Source of the DNA: Cymbomonas tetramitiformis
Lineage: Eukaryota; Chlorophyta; Pyramimonadophyceae; Pyramimonadales; Pyramimonadaceae
Length of the DNA: 64,000 nucleotides
Reading direction: 5' to 3'
Assembly (NCBI GenBank): GCA_001247695.2
Contig: LGRX02009758.1
Span: 1 to 64,000 of the forward strand
Shown: positions 1 through 10,994 of the stretch, in pieces
How positions within the stretch are numbered: the stretch's first letter is position 1
Layout: every line of letters begins with the position of its first letter
The notes under the pieces: generated by a model
Seen by the model: only the letters and a program-made list of their open reading frames with translations
What the model was told of the DNA's origin: nothing
The model's database searches: none
Position numbers and translations under genes: made by a program

Positions 1-1684
1 GGTTCAGAGGTAAGTTTCTGACTGGAATTCTGCTGAGGACATCTGCTTGAGCAGGGGGTTCGATGACTGGAAGAGGAGGCGGCTGGTAGGCTGCGAGTCC
101 AACGCCACGCCCGAGTGCGAGGTCGGCGTAACTGACTGAGCTGACTGTACTGACTGGCTGCTCCGTAGTTGTTGAGGTCAGCGAGGTAGTCAAAGGTCTG
201 GACTCGCGTTTCAACAGGGACTCGGGCATATCCGTAGTTGTTGAGGTCAGCGAGGTAGTCAAAGGTCTGGACTCGCGGTTCAACAGGGACTCGGGCATAT
301 CCGTAGTTGTTGAGGTCAGCGAGGTAGTCAAAGGTCTGGACTCGCAGTTCAACAGGGACTCGAGCATATCCGTAACCGTAGCTGCCTCCGTAGTCGCCTG
401 AGTCAGTGAGGGCGTCAATGAAGTTGCCTCGCTGTCTATCTCGGACTCGAAAGTCACCGATAACCTTGCCATAGAGTCACCGATCACCTTAGGTTCCGTA
501 ACGGTATCGGTAATCGGTGAAGTCAGCGAATGCCCAGAACATGCTATGCTTATGTGGCGTGGGCCACCTGTCAAGCCGGAGCCACCTGTCCTCCCCGCTG
601 CCCCCACCTCCCCGTTGCTTGTTAAGGAGGGAGTTGGATGCATTGAGTGTGCCATGAGTTCGCCAGCAATGCTTTGGTGCGTGTCTTCTGACCTCCCCGC
701 TGCCCCCACACCCCCCTGGTTAGGGCGCGGAGTCCAGGCGAGATTCTCACCCGACTGCTGGCGCTTTCGCCAGTTGGCCACATCAGAGCGGGAGGGAAAT
801 TGGCGAAGTCCTGGTTTCTGCTCATTCGCCTCATTCTGCTTGTCCTGCTCACATGCTGCAATTTTGACCTCGGTCATTTCGCGCACGGCGATCGGGTCGC
901 GAGGTGGTCGGCCAGCCGGTAGAGGTTGTCCCACAGAGGCTGCTCCCGCGGACTCAGCCTGAAGCGCGTTCTCGCTGAATGGCGTGGGCAGCTGGCCGTG
1001 CGGGGAGGTCATCACCGTAGCTCCAGACCAAGTGTGTGGAGTCCTGTAGGAGTTCAAAGGACTTCGCGGTCTTGGAGCTGGAGGACTCATGTCGCGCGTC
1101 CGTGGTGGGCTCCTGCAGCGCGGCGGTGGCGGGGTCCGGTCTCGAGTCCGAGGCGGGCTTCGCTGGCGCGGAGCTGGAGGGCTCAGGTCGCGGCTTCCTG
1201 GCAATCGCAGGATGCCAAGGGAAGGAGAGGTCAAGTTGACATACCGCTGGGGAGTCGCCCTCATGTTTCGCCCTGCACCCGGGGTGTCAACAGTCAGCAC
1301 CCTTGGTGACGCCGCTCTTGCATGACGCAGGGGCGGATTAGGGCGCGGTTTAGGTACCGTTACAGCCTCCTCCAGGGAAGGTGTCACACAAGCGGTTCCA
1401 GAGTCCAGAGCCAGAGGAGTCACGCTGTTAAACTCAGGAGCATCAGCTGACAGGGTCGACTTCTTCTTGGGTATCTGGAAGCTTGGCGCACCTGCTGCTG
1501 TCGCAGCCTGTGGCGGCTGACCCGGAGAGGGCGCCTTGTAGGTGCCCTTCGCCCCCTTGCCAGTGGTTCCAGTGGCTGCAGCACCTCCCGTGCTGCGCTG
1601 GCTGGCCTGTCGTCCCCTTGTACGCCTGGGAGTCGACGTAGGCGACGTTGGAGGTGAGCGTCCCGTGTTGGCGTTTTGCATCAT
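1..1684 (-). CDS. Partial low-complexity Ser/Thr/Pro/Arg-rich protein, runs off the left edge
   Basis: The minus strand is open without a stop from the ATG at 1684 to the window edge, at least 561 codons. The N-terminus is rich in Thr, Pro, Arg and Gly, with a PKKK basic patch near residue 77. A middle part has RSPPRTRD-like repeats resembling an SR or PR-rich linker. The C-terminal visible part is Ser/Thr-rich and includes three 23-residue tandem repeats (SLLNRESRPLTTSLTST core) from a 69-bp DNA repeat. I recognise no folded domain. An open frame of this length across GC-rich DNA, together with repeat units that are a whole number of codons, suggests real coding. It could instead be the ORF1/gag of a retroelement whose body lies outside the window. 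The two adjacent ATG codons at 1684 and 1681 give the most upstream start seen. Confidence 0.5.
   Translation of the reverse strand, partial: MMQNANTGRSPPTSPTSTPRRTRGRQASQRSTGGAAATGTTGKGAKGTYKAPSPGQPPQAATAAGAPSFQIPKKKSTLSADAPEFNSVTPLALDSGTACVTPSLEEAVTVPKPRPNPPLRHARAASPRVLTVDTPGAGRNMRATPQRYVNLTSPSLGILRLPGSRDLSPPAPRQRSPPRTRDRTPPPPRCRSPPRTRDMSPPAPRPRSPLNSYRTPHTWSGATVMTSPHGQLPTPFSENALQAESAGAASVGQPLPAGRPPRDPIAVREMTEVKIAACEQDKQNEANEQKPGLRQFPSRSDVANWRKRQQSGENLAWTPRPNQGGVGAAGRSEDTHQSIAGELMAHSMHPTPSLTSNGEVGAAGRTGGSGLTGGPRHISIACSGHSLTSPITDTVTEPKVIGDSMARLSVTFESEIDSEATSLTPSLTQATTEAATVTDMLESLLNCESRPLTTSLTSTTTDMPESLLNRESRPLTTSLTSTTTDMPESLLKRESRPLTTSLTSTTTEQPVSTVSSVSYADLALGRGVGLAAYQPPPLPVIEPPAQADVLSRIPVRNLPLN
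163..372. repeat. 69-bp tandem repeat, 3 copies
   Basis: Three head-to-tail copies about 69 bp long begin near 163, 232 and 301 and are nearly identical. Each starts with CCGTAGTTGTTGAGGTCAGC on the plus strand. The unit equals 23 codons and keeps the minus-strand frame open, so it adds protein repeats rather than breaking the frame. Confidence 0.9.
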
Positions 1685-2810
1685 GTTGAAATTAAGAGTG
1701 GAAAAGTGTAAATCTGACCGTTGGGGAAGTCAAATCTGTCCAATTTGGGCAAATTCCCCCAGAACACTCAGAAAAACATTTCATCGTAGCAGTGGAAGTC
1801 GTGGTGAACAAAAAAATATGCTTTCCAGAGTGCAATGCGGTTTTTGGTGGCCAAATTTCAAAAATTGAGTGTTGATCGGCAGTTTGGCTAATTTCTTGGC
1901 GGCCATCCCGGAGCGATCCAGACTAATTGGCCAGGTCCCAGTGTTGGAGACTATTTTTTTCCTTCAAAGAATATAAAAAAAATAGAAAACTATCCTTCTG
2001 GGCTCCCGTTTCCTCCTATGTAGTCTGATGGGCTCAAATTTGTCTAATTTTGCTCTGCCGTGCCGGTTGGCCATCCCAATTTAAAATGTAGCGATCTATG
2101 AGGACCCAGGTCTCGGGGCCAGGTTCCAAACGACAAAAAACTATCAAGAAACGTCTGGAATTTTTGTGTCTACGTTAAAACTGTCTCCGAGGTCCTCTTT
2201 TCTCAATCTGACCACTAGTCCACTTTTCACTCTCCGTTCGGGTCAATCTGGCTGTTAATCCCGGTAGATTTGAGTTGCTGGCGGCTTCTTTTCCCACTTT
2301 CTGACCATTTTGCAGCATAACAGTTTTGGAAAATCGCCTGTTTGCATGCAGGGTGAAAGTCAGGGGGAAAAAGGGCGCAGAGCAATACCACTTCCAAGTG
2401 AAGACTTCTTGAGCACGTGACTGTATCCGAGCCGGAGCTCAAGGGTCAGTCAGAGGTAAATCTGCTTCAATCTTGGGGCACAGGTCCGTAGTCGGCAATT
2501 TTGCAGTGTACAAAATTGCAATGTTCTAGATAAACAGTTGAACAAGGCTACAATTCAAGCAATTGCAATATGTTTATGGCAGGAAAGATTGACCAGTAAA
2601 TTAACAGGTTGAGCAACGGCTCCTCCAAATAGTTACTTCAAGTTAGAACAGCCTCCAAATGGGCAATATTCATGTCTTATACTTTCAAGGCGCGCAATTC
2701 ATATCTCTAATCGATCTGTCCCATGTCGGCTGGCATATCATCATCTGCCACCTATACAAATCCTAATCAGAGAATCTGCATTTGGACAATCCTAATCAAG
2801 ACAGTTGATT
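1685..2810. other. Intergenic, no gene seen
   Basis: This is mixed-composition DNA with only short random frames on both strands. I see no splice-linked exon, RNA gene or clear repeat. Confidence 0.5.
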
Positions 2811-3862
2811 TCATTGTCCCTTGCTGATCTTTGCCTTCTTCCTACGAGGAGCCACGTCCAGCACTTCTTCTTCATCACTGTCACTGCTCATGGTGCATTT
2901 CAAATGAGTGATATACTCATGTGTCCAACATCTCGGATATTTCCTAGATTGCCTCTTCGTCTCTTCAGACACCCCAGCCTTATTCTCAACCATTGAAGTC
3001 AATCCAGTATCCGACCCATATGGTTTCTTTGGTGGTACATGAACAGTTTCCACCACAGAGGCTGGGGCATCCTCAGATATGGCCTCAGACTTCTGCTCGG
3101 TAATAGGCTGATCATCGGGCTGAACAGGTGAGGTCGGGGAGGTGCCCTTTGGTACCCAGTGAAGTTCACCCTTCTCATCCATGATCAATTGCAGTCCCAG
3201 TCTCTTCAACCTTCGAGCTTCAGCTTGTTCTTCAGCATCGTCAGCTACCAAGTCATCGAACTCGCTGACGTCATCCTCGGTGTCATCATATTCAGGCGAA
3301 GTTGGCTCCCATTTCGGACTGGCAGTGTCCATGTCATATATGACACCCGCGTCATCTTTGTCATCCGAACCTGGTAGCTTCTCCTTACTGTTAGTGACAC
3401 CTGCGTCATTATTGACATCAGAATCTGGTAACTTCTCCTTACTCCAGGACACAGCGCCTGTACCCGAATCTTCACTGTCCGTAGGCGCTGAGTGTATAGG
3501 CTTACGCCCCTTGTAGGGAATTCCACGATATTCGTCATCGTCAATCACAATCGTCGGATTCCAGTACGCGATCCCAACGCGGCGATCGGTAATGAGAATG
3601 GCGCTACCGGCGCCTTCAACTGAGTGGCGTCTTCTAGAAACCAGCCGCCGCCCCTATTACGCTCCCAGCGGCGTAGCGCACCAGAAGGGTGTACGATAAT
3701 ATGCTGCCAGCTATAATCAAGTCCAGGCTTTCGCTCCCCATAGTACGAAGTCAATGGCTCGGGAGTCCCCTTCCGAGCCCATTGCCATCTCACTGCCCCA
3801 GTATGCATAAATACAATATGCCAATCGAATGGCTTGGCCGGGCTATTGTTCCCTGGCACATA
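2811..3862 (-). pseudogene. Frameshifted gene remnant encoding an acidic protein with a basic C-terminus
   Basis: Two overlapping minus-strand frames read as one protein broken by a single-base shift near 3600-3620. The upstream part (to about 3610) is Trp-rich, with FDWHIVF, RWQWARKG and LRRWERN. It starts at an AG/TATGTG acceptor-like site near 3862 rather than an ATG, so it is probably an internal or last exon. After the shift the other frame continues with the protein-like ILITDRRVGIAYWNP, then IDDDEY, then a long Asp/Glu/Ser-rich region. It ends in SDSDEEEV and the basic PRRKKAKISK, which resembles a nuclear localisation signal. No family was recognised. Either it is a pseudogene, or a small intron or assembly error lies at the shift. 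Confidence 0.5.
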
Positions 3863-4970
3863 CTGAGTTCTGACCAGGCAGCCCTGACAGGCAGGCCCCT
3901 GTGTCAGAGGTTCCAGACTGAGATCGTGACTAGGGTACGAGTACTAGTACAGTTAGAGTTACCATTCCGGGTTTAGGTTTAGGTTATTAAGTCTCTACTT
4001 CTCAATATACAATAATCACCCACCTGTAAGAAAACAGAAAAATCCAGGTCAGTCAGCTTTTCTCATCGAGTTGGGTACCCCCTCGCCGACGCTATGGCCT
4101 ATGAGAACGCTATGGATAGTGGCCGCGATCTCGTGAGCTAGCCAGCGAATTCCATAACCATCCACGTGGACACCTTCCCTAGCCAGCCCGTTCTCTTAAG
4201 GTGTTCATTTTCGGTCTCGGTGCCCTCTATTAGGCTATCAAAATTACGGCTCGAATAGATAATAAGTATGGCGTGAGATATGACCAAAATGGTAAATCGA
4301 AGTTTCGTGCGAAACATAATCATGAAAAACCATCAAATATACCATATTTGCCAATTTTCCTAGCAATTTTTTTCTTATTTTAAGAAATGCCTCTCCAGCT
4401 AGGCAGCTAGCGGCCATTTTCCTTATTTCAAGCCATCTCAAAAGTCGGAAAATCCAGCCAGCTTTTCTCATCGAGTTGGGTACCCCCCACCCCCCCCCCG
4501 AAACTCTGGCTGTTTCCTTAACGTCGAGTTTCCTTAAAAGTGAGTGATTACTGTATTCAATGTTTTAAGTGTTTATCCGAAAGCGGCACTCGACTGCGTA
4601 ACTGATATATCTGAATATACCGAACGGGTATATTCCCCTAGGTCGTGACCCCATTCACGCTATTATTTCTCTCACTGCTTTGGCCATGATTGGCTAAGCT
4701 TTGCCGATTGGAGTAGGTGGTGCGTGGACGCGCGTTGCGTCTACGCTTGCGATTATGCCTTGTGATCTTTGAGCTGACGTCACGGTGAGGACCGCGGCAA
4801 AGATTTGGTTTTGAGTTTTCATCCCACCTTGGAGGACAGCCGGATTTCGCGCATCGCGGCACCTTGCTGGGCGGCCAAGCTAGCTTGCCATTATTCGACC
4901 TCATCACACCGCACCGCCGCCTCGACGAAGCTACATTTCGATTTCGCTTTTCCCGGACCGCTAGCAACGC
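3863..4970. other. Intergenic with a short direct repeat
   Basis: There is no convincing gene. A direct repeat containing AGCTTTTCTCATCGAGTTGG followed by GTACCCCC lies at about 4053-4082 and again at about 4460-4488, roughly 408 bases apart. It may mark a local duplication or the ends of a small insertion. Confidence 0.5.
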
Positions 4971-5291
4971 GTGTCCATCAACCGCACCGCCGAACTCCTA
5001 CAGGCTTTCAGAAAAATTAGTGCTGCAACTACAAGAGCGAGACGGCGTCTATTACTAGACAGTGACATTGACGCCTCAATTAGGCTGCTTCCGGCGGTAA
5101 GGGACTCCCCTACGCCATCTACACCGCCTGTACCTGTTCCGGTCGCCCCACACGCGGATGACTCCGATGGAATTAAGAGCGCGAGGCAGTTGTTCGGGGA
5201 CAACGTGGCCAAGGTGGCCGCGGTTTATGCGAAGGGGCGCAGTAGTTCCGGCAGTTGGTGGGAGACTTACGATGAAAAGTTCAGGGGGTAA
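4971..5291 (+). CDS. Possible small protein or exon, unknown function
   Basis: This is a 106-codon open frame preceded by an in-frame TAG at 4962. It has no ATG start, only GTG at 4971, and a CTAG acceptor-like site lies just upstream, so it may be a last exon. The predicted peptide has an Arg-rich stretch, a Pro/Val-rich linker (TPPVPVPVAP) and an ordered-looking end (SARQLFGDNVAKVAAVYAKG). Composition looks coding, but no family is recognised and no partner exon was found. Confidence 0.25.
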   Translation: MSINRTAELLQAFRKISAATTRARRRLLLDSDIDASIRLLPAVRDSPTPSTPPVPVPVAPHADDSDGIKSARQLFGDNVAKVAAVYAKGRSSSGSWWETYDEKFRG

Positions 5292-5672
5292 ACGTCATGG
5301 CAGAAATTATATAACCATCACAAGATTTTCTCTTGGAAATATATAAATTAACTTTCTAGTGGAGCGCCCCCTGAATTTTCGAAACACTTCGGACTTGACC
5401 GCGCTTCAAGTAAGCGGTGAAATAACCCCTTTGGGGCATTTTAAAGCAGCTCTAGCGCAGTATTTTATTTTATTTGGTAACAATATTTCGTTTCAGAATG
5501 TCCACGCCTTGTTGTGGGCCACTCTAGAAGATATTTACGCTAGCGCTTGGAACGCTCTTTGGCTTTGGGAAGTATCGACGAGATGGTGCACTACGATTTT
5601 CTTACAGTTGAAAGTAAGATGAGTATAGGGCTGGGGGGTGCATGCATAACTTGCAATGAAGTGCCCTGGCCG
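5292..5672. other. Spacer before the palindrome array
   Basis: An 87-codon frame from 5359 (ATG-less, GTG-like) looks partly protein-like but is unsupported. Nothing else is seen. Confidence 0.3.
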
Positions 5673-6640
5673 TTTTCAGGTCCTGCATTTTCAGGTCCTG
5701 AAAATGAATTTCAGGGCCTGAAAATGAATTTCAGGGCCTGAAAATGAATTTCAGGGCCTGAAAATGAATTTCAGGGCCTGAAAGGCATTTTCTGGGCATG
5801 AAAAGTCGTTTTCAGGTCCTGAAAGACATTTTCAGGCCCTGAAAAGTCGTTTTCACGCCCTGAAAATCATTTTCAGAGCCTGAAAAGTCGTTTTCACGTC
5901 CCAAATCATTTTCAGGGCCTGAAAAGTCGTTTTCACGCCCCAAAAATGCTTTTCAGGGCCTGAAAAGTCGTTTTCACGCCCCAAAAATGCTTTTCAGGGC
6001 CTGAAAAGTCGTTTTCACGCCCCAAAAATGCTTTTCAAGGCCTGAAAAATCGGGCCTGAAAACGACTTTTCAGGCCCTGAAAAGTCGCTTTCAGGCCTTG
6101 AAAAGCATTTTCAGGGCCTGAAAAGTCGCTTTCAGGCCCTGGAAAGCATTTTCAGGGCCTGAAAAGTCGTTTTCTAGGGCCTGAATACCATTTTCAGGCC
6201 CTGAAAAGTCGTTTTCAGGGCCTGAAAAACATTTTCAGGACCTGAAAAGGCATTTGTAGGCCTTATGTGAATTTTCAGGGCTTGGAACACTGTAAAAGTT
6301 CAGGCCCTGAACTTTGTTTTCAGGGTGTTAGATGGGGACATGAGAATATAATTCCAAACTTTATATAACACGAAAAGTGAATAAAAAGTTCAGGCCCTGA
6401 AAAAAAAGTTCAGGGGGGTTCTTAAGAGTGTGAATTCCAAATTTTCAGGCCCTGAACTTTTGTGGAAAACTTATATTAACCACGAGGTTTTTTCTAAGGT
6501 GTATAACTAGCCTAGTATAAAACAAGATCAGACCCTGAAAGTCATTTTCAGGCCCTGAAAGTGAAGTTCAAGGCCTGAAAATGAAAATCAGGCCCTGAAA
6601 AAAAAGTTCAGGGGGTAAATTTTCAGGGCCTGAAAATTTC
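5673..6640. repeat. Array of a 17-bp palindrome, TTTTCAGGSCCTGAAAA
   Basis: Dozens of copies of TTTTCAGG(G/C)CCTGAAAA and half-sites (CAGGCCCTGAAAAGTCG, GGGCCTGAAAATGAATTT) are spaced about 20-35 bp apart over nearly 1 kb. Each full copy is self-complementary. Spacers fall into a few types (AAATGAATTT, AAGTCGTTTTC, ACGCCCCAAAAATGC), so the array grew by local duplication of compound units. No open frame follows it. Confidence 0.9.
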
Positions 6641-7136
6641 AATCGTAAGTAGCCCCCCATCTGCCGGATTTACTCAGCGGGGTATGACTAGATACCGCAC
6701 CCACACATCCTAGCCAAAAAAGAAAGGGTGCCGCCATTGGAAGCTCATCCACGGTTTCGCTGCAAGTCCATTGTGAAAATATCACACGTTGGTGCTCGAG
6801 CACACACGGTGAAATTAGAGACGGAAATCAGCTGCAGTGAAGTCCCCACAGATGAATATATATATATATATCGCCCATAATGAATCGATTAGAGTTATTA
6901 AATACCGAAATCGATCAATACGCAGATTTACAACCAATACGGTGCCTTGCGTGTTGTACTCCTTAATGCACTTTGAGCTGCGGGCAATAGGCCAAACTCC
7001 AGGGTAGTAGCTCGTAGCATGAGTCAAAGTACTCCTACTAAAGCTCACTGAAGATTCTACCATTCCTGCGGCTACTTCTGCTACACCGCCAGATCCTGAA
7101 AAACGAGGTGGTGCCTGCAAATTGGTTTGTCATGGC
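6641..7136. other. Downstream region of the oxygenase gene
   Basis: This lies 3' of the minus-strand oxygenase. A short (AT)n run is at 6860-6872. No gene or clear poly(A) element is identified. Confidence 0.4.
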
Positions 7137-9604
7137 CTAGCCACCCCGGGAGGGGTCTCCCGGGGGAAGCGTGTATAGCACATCAGTGCGAATGACGTAC
7201 TTGACACCCTGCTGCACGGCACTACCTTCATGTACGAGGCTCGCAGTGTTGCCTTGCGGAAAGCACAGCACTGCACCTGCTTGCGGCTGCACGCCACGCG
7301 CATCCAGTTCGCCCGGGCGCCCAGGGGCCGGGATGTAAAAGGTTGTGGAACCCCCTTCAAAGCCATCATTGAGGTACACTAAGAAGGTGAGCCGCGAACG
7401 CCGATCTCGGAAAGCGTCCTGCGCACATATTGCACAAAAATGAGCAAACAGGATAAGGTGTGTGTGGCACTTCCCGACAGGCTCCATTACCCTGAGACGC
7501 GGCACTAATAAGACGGAATTTGGCATGCTTTTCCTGCTTCATAGTGACGGTTTGCCCTGTTGCTTGACTTGCTCGACATCCCCCCTCCCCCGGTTCAGGC
7601 GTTATGCTTGCCACTATCTAATCAGTGGTGGCTTGTTGTGGTGTGGCATGCGTGGGATCGGCATCTCTGGCTGATGGTGCGCCCTACCACCCGCCCTACT
7701 GGAGGCGTGTGACACCCTCGTTGGGTGCCCGTCCGAGGCTGTCCCCAAGGTTGCATGCACAATCTAATTTGTTATGCGAAAGATTGCATTTGCTCACACC
7801 ACAGATGGATGCTTGGCACACAAGACTCGGAACAACCTCCCTGTTCCGAGACTTCGTCCCATACGGTCTCGACTCTCAGGTGGCAACGTTCCGAACGAGC
7901 GGAGAGAATGGTGGGATTCCTCCGACCTCTGAGCACGGCAGAGCCGCTGCGTCATACAGCTGCACCGAGTTCCAGAGTGTCAACAGCCGTCCGAGGCAGG
8001 AAGAATATGGAGCATGAATGCACCAAGGATAGAAGCAGTGGCGGTCGACCTGGACCGAATGTGCCCGGTATGAGCGCAGTGCGGCAGAGACAAAAGGTGA
8101 GCCGCGCTTCAACCGACCTTGAATATACTTGTACCGCCGGCAGCAGCCGTCTGAAGCCCAGTTGGCCACGGAGGCAGGAAAGCAACGAGAGGCTGTGAGA
8201 ATCGGCAGCAAGCGGCTTTCCGAGAGGGGGCTGAACACTTGGGCGCGACGAGAGGCGGCGAAAAGATGCAATGGTTCGAGGGTATGCGCGCACCTGAACG
8301 TACTCGCCCGTTCGCGGGTCGAGGCCGCTGCCTGGCCAGGAGCCATCGATGTGTGGGCGGTACACCCCGCGCTGATTGTACCGGAAGAGCCGCCAGTGCG
8401 CGTTGATCCCAGCAAGCTCCCCGCCACGGATGCGTTGGGGCAGATGCTCCCGCACGCGAGCAAATAAAGTACCGGCGAGACCCGGGGCGGCCAGCCACTC
8501 ACAGGTGTCGATGCCGGTCGGCTCTGGCTTGGCCACCGGGTGGTCCTCCGTGTATCCCATGGTCTCTGCGGTGCGCATGATGCGGGCGCACTCCCCGACC
8601 GAGAGGGCCCCGGCGAGCACGAAGGCGCCAGGAACGAAAGGTACCTCCTGCCGCACGACGCGGCGGCCCTCGCTCCCGAGAGGATTCCAATCCGCGGCGC
8701 AAGCAAAGATGCGCTTATCCACACGATTCGGCGGCTGTCGGTCTCCACCCGCCGTGAACTGAACCGTGCGAATCCCTCCGGCGCCGCCGCCGGCCTCGCT
8801 GAGGGGATCCGGCTCTAGATCTGGATCTTGCTCCGAGCGGAGGGGACTTGGCGCCGTTTCGGGGAACCATACCGGCTGCTGCCGGATAAGCCCATCCGCC
8901 GTCGGCAGTGCCTCTGGCGGGGCGATCTCCGCTGCGCCGTCGACAAGGCCCTCGCCGAGCGCGTGTATCTGAGGAAGCGGGTGCGCGGCAGCGGTGGCGT
9001 CTTTGTCAGCAGAGAGGGGGGCCCCTGCTGCAGAGGCGGAAACGGGGATGGGCTCGCCGGACCGGAGGACGGCGTCGAGCAAGCGAAGGCGGAGGCCGGT
9101 GTCCTCAATGGCGTCGCAGAAGCGCACCCAGCGCTGCTTGGTTCCCTGTTTGGGCAGCTGCGCGTGGGCCGCGGCTCCCGCGAGCCCAGCCAGCGCGTCG
9201 GACCACTTCCCAGCAGTGAGGGCGGCGGTGACGCGCGCCACGTAGTCCACGGGGTCGTACCTTTTCAGCTGCAGCTGCACGAGAGGATGAAGAGCCGTGC
9301 GCAGCTCCTTGAACGACGGCGCCGCGAACAGATCTGGGCGCGCCGTGAGCAACCGCACGGCGCTAATGGTGGCGCGCAAGTCCGCGCCGCTTAAGCCGCC
9401 GAGCGCTGGGTTCGGCGCATTCTGCTTCGTGTGCAGCTCGCACCGCGCACACACGGAGGGCTCCTCCCCGTCAAAGGCCTCGTCGGACACCGCGCAGTGC
9501 GCCGTTGTAGCTGAGAGGGCGGGGACAGCGCGGGGGCTCGTGGTAATATGAGTCCCCGACGTCGGTGGCGCAGCGGTCCTCTTTCTCTTCTTATTTTTCC
9601 CCAT
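7137..9604 (-). CDS. 2-oxoglutarate/Fe(II)-dependent oxygenase, prolyl 4-hydroxylase-like, two exons
   Basis: Exon 1 is 9604-8294 (437 codons, from the ATG of MGKNKKRKR) and exon 2 is 7418-7137 (93 codons plus stop), giving 530 aa. The intron (8293-7419) is CAG/GTGCGC ... GCGCAG/GAC, phase 0. The C-terminal catalytic fold is complete across the junction: the HxD iron ligands are His418 and Asp420 in RPHIDGSW, the distal His500 is in LVHEGSAV, and the 2-oxoglutarate-binding Arg514 is in KYVIRTDV. The sheet motifs LTFLVYLND and GGSTTFY lie between them, in the order typical of P4H-type dioxygenases. The first 300 residues are Ala-rich with a Lys/Arg-rich start that could act as a nuclear signal. 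Family knowledge indicates hydroxylation of a protein or small substrate using O2 and 2-oxoglutarate. The substrate cannot be told. Confidence 0.88.
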
Positions 9605-10994
9605 CTAGCCCTCGCTGAGAGAAGCCTGCAAGAACTACCTTGCAATCCGAGAGGACTTCCCGGAGAGATCCCTCGCCTTGCTGGTGCTGAGGGGTGCTGC
9701 TTCGTCCACCTCCGCCTGCGGGGCACTCGGGCTGGCCTCTTCAGAAGCTGGAGAGCGTCCAAACCCTTTTAATGTGCACACATGCTCGCACGTAATCACG
9801 GTGGTGCACTACACTAGATACAGCGAATAGATTCGGGAAGCGGAAATGTCCCTCCCCCTTGGAACCTTTCGGGTCGAATGGGACGAACGTCGAAGCCGGA
9901 TAGCGATGTACGGTTGCACGTGTGATGCAGCCATCATGCTGGCGCTCGTCAACAACCTCGTTTGACACGGGTGGTATGTGAACTTTTGAAAACATTCATT
10001 TGGCGGAGAGAAGTGGAAACACCGCGCTGTGACCTGTCATGAATGAGCCGGGTAGGTGTCTGGTGACCACGTAACCTGAAGTCGCGCAATCTCAGGAGAG
10101 CTTCCCAACAATCAAAACCCTATTTTTCAACTTTGAGCTCGTGTTGGCGACAAACTTGAGCAGCGGGCTCGCAAACAAGGAGATCGTGCTTCTCGACGGG
10201 CACGGCTAGCCTGCTCGTTGCAACTGCCGCGAATACGGAAAGCACGAAGGCCAACCGAGCTGATTTTTGCTAAACAGTAATATGCTTTACTGCGTGTGAG
10301 CCAAGGGGCGTAATCATGAGGGGGATTCCGCAAGTAAGGTGTTGACCTTACTCTGAGCGAAAGAACGACGGCACTGAAGTAGGCGTGTACAGCAAACGAT
10401 ATGAAAGGTGGGTCACATTCGTGGGCGCGGACGCAATCCACTATCCAGATCAGGAGGTGAGGGACAGCATCCGGTTTCCGCCGAGTGCTCCCAAAGTTAA
10501 AGTATCTCCTCTTTGCTCCGAGTTGGAATCACTGCGCTCATCCGAAGTGAGGCCAAACTCACGACAGCGACTCAGCCGAGCGAGCAACTTACGATTGGAA
10601 TTTCCTACTGATGATAGACCTACGCTAGACGTAGAGCCCTAGTGATAGCTGATACTGTCGTGTCGGTGTGTCACTAGACTGATGGACATTTTAAAAGAGC
10701 CCTCGCCTCGCCTCGCCTCGCCTCACGCCTGTGCCCCTGTCGCTGTTGATCGCCGACTTTCCTTCCGTCATCAGTGATGACCGTCATTCAGGAGACGGAT
10801 CGTCCGATCTCACTCCTCGGATCGCGGAAATGAAGAATCGCGAAGTGGCGGTTCACCTCCAGCTTCGTAGTCCAAGTGTCGCAGAGTGTCGCTCTTAAGT
10901 CGGAAATTGGTGAAAATACTTCACTTTTCCTACCTGCTGACGATTGCTGCGTCTTTCTTCTCCGTTTCCTAACGCAAGTTTTCTTCTTACAATC
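9605..10994. other. Intergenic region upstream of two divergent genes
   Basis: This separates the oxygenase (minus) from the RING gene (plus) and should hold both promoters. A CGCCT pentamer repeat lies at about 10703-10724. Short frames here look like chance. Confidence 0.4.

Noticed and set aside
7876..8748. 290-codon minus-strand frame overlapping the oxygenase
   Set aside because: Out of frame with the HxD-containing exon and without domain features; it is a shadow extending into the intron.
8828..9394. 188-codon plus-strand frame antisense to the oxygenase exon 1
   Set aside because: High GC keeps the antisense open; composition is Arg/Gly/Ala noise with no domain.
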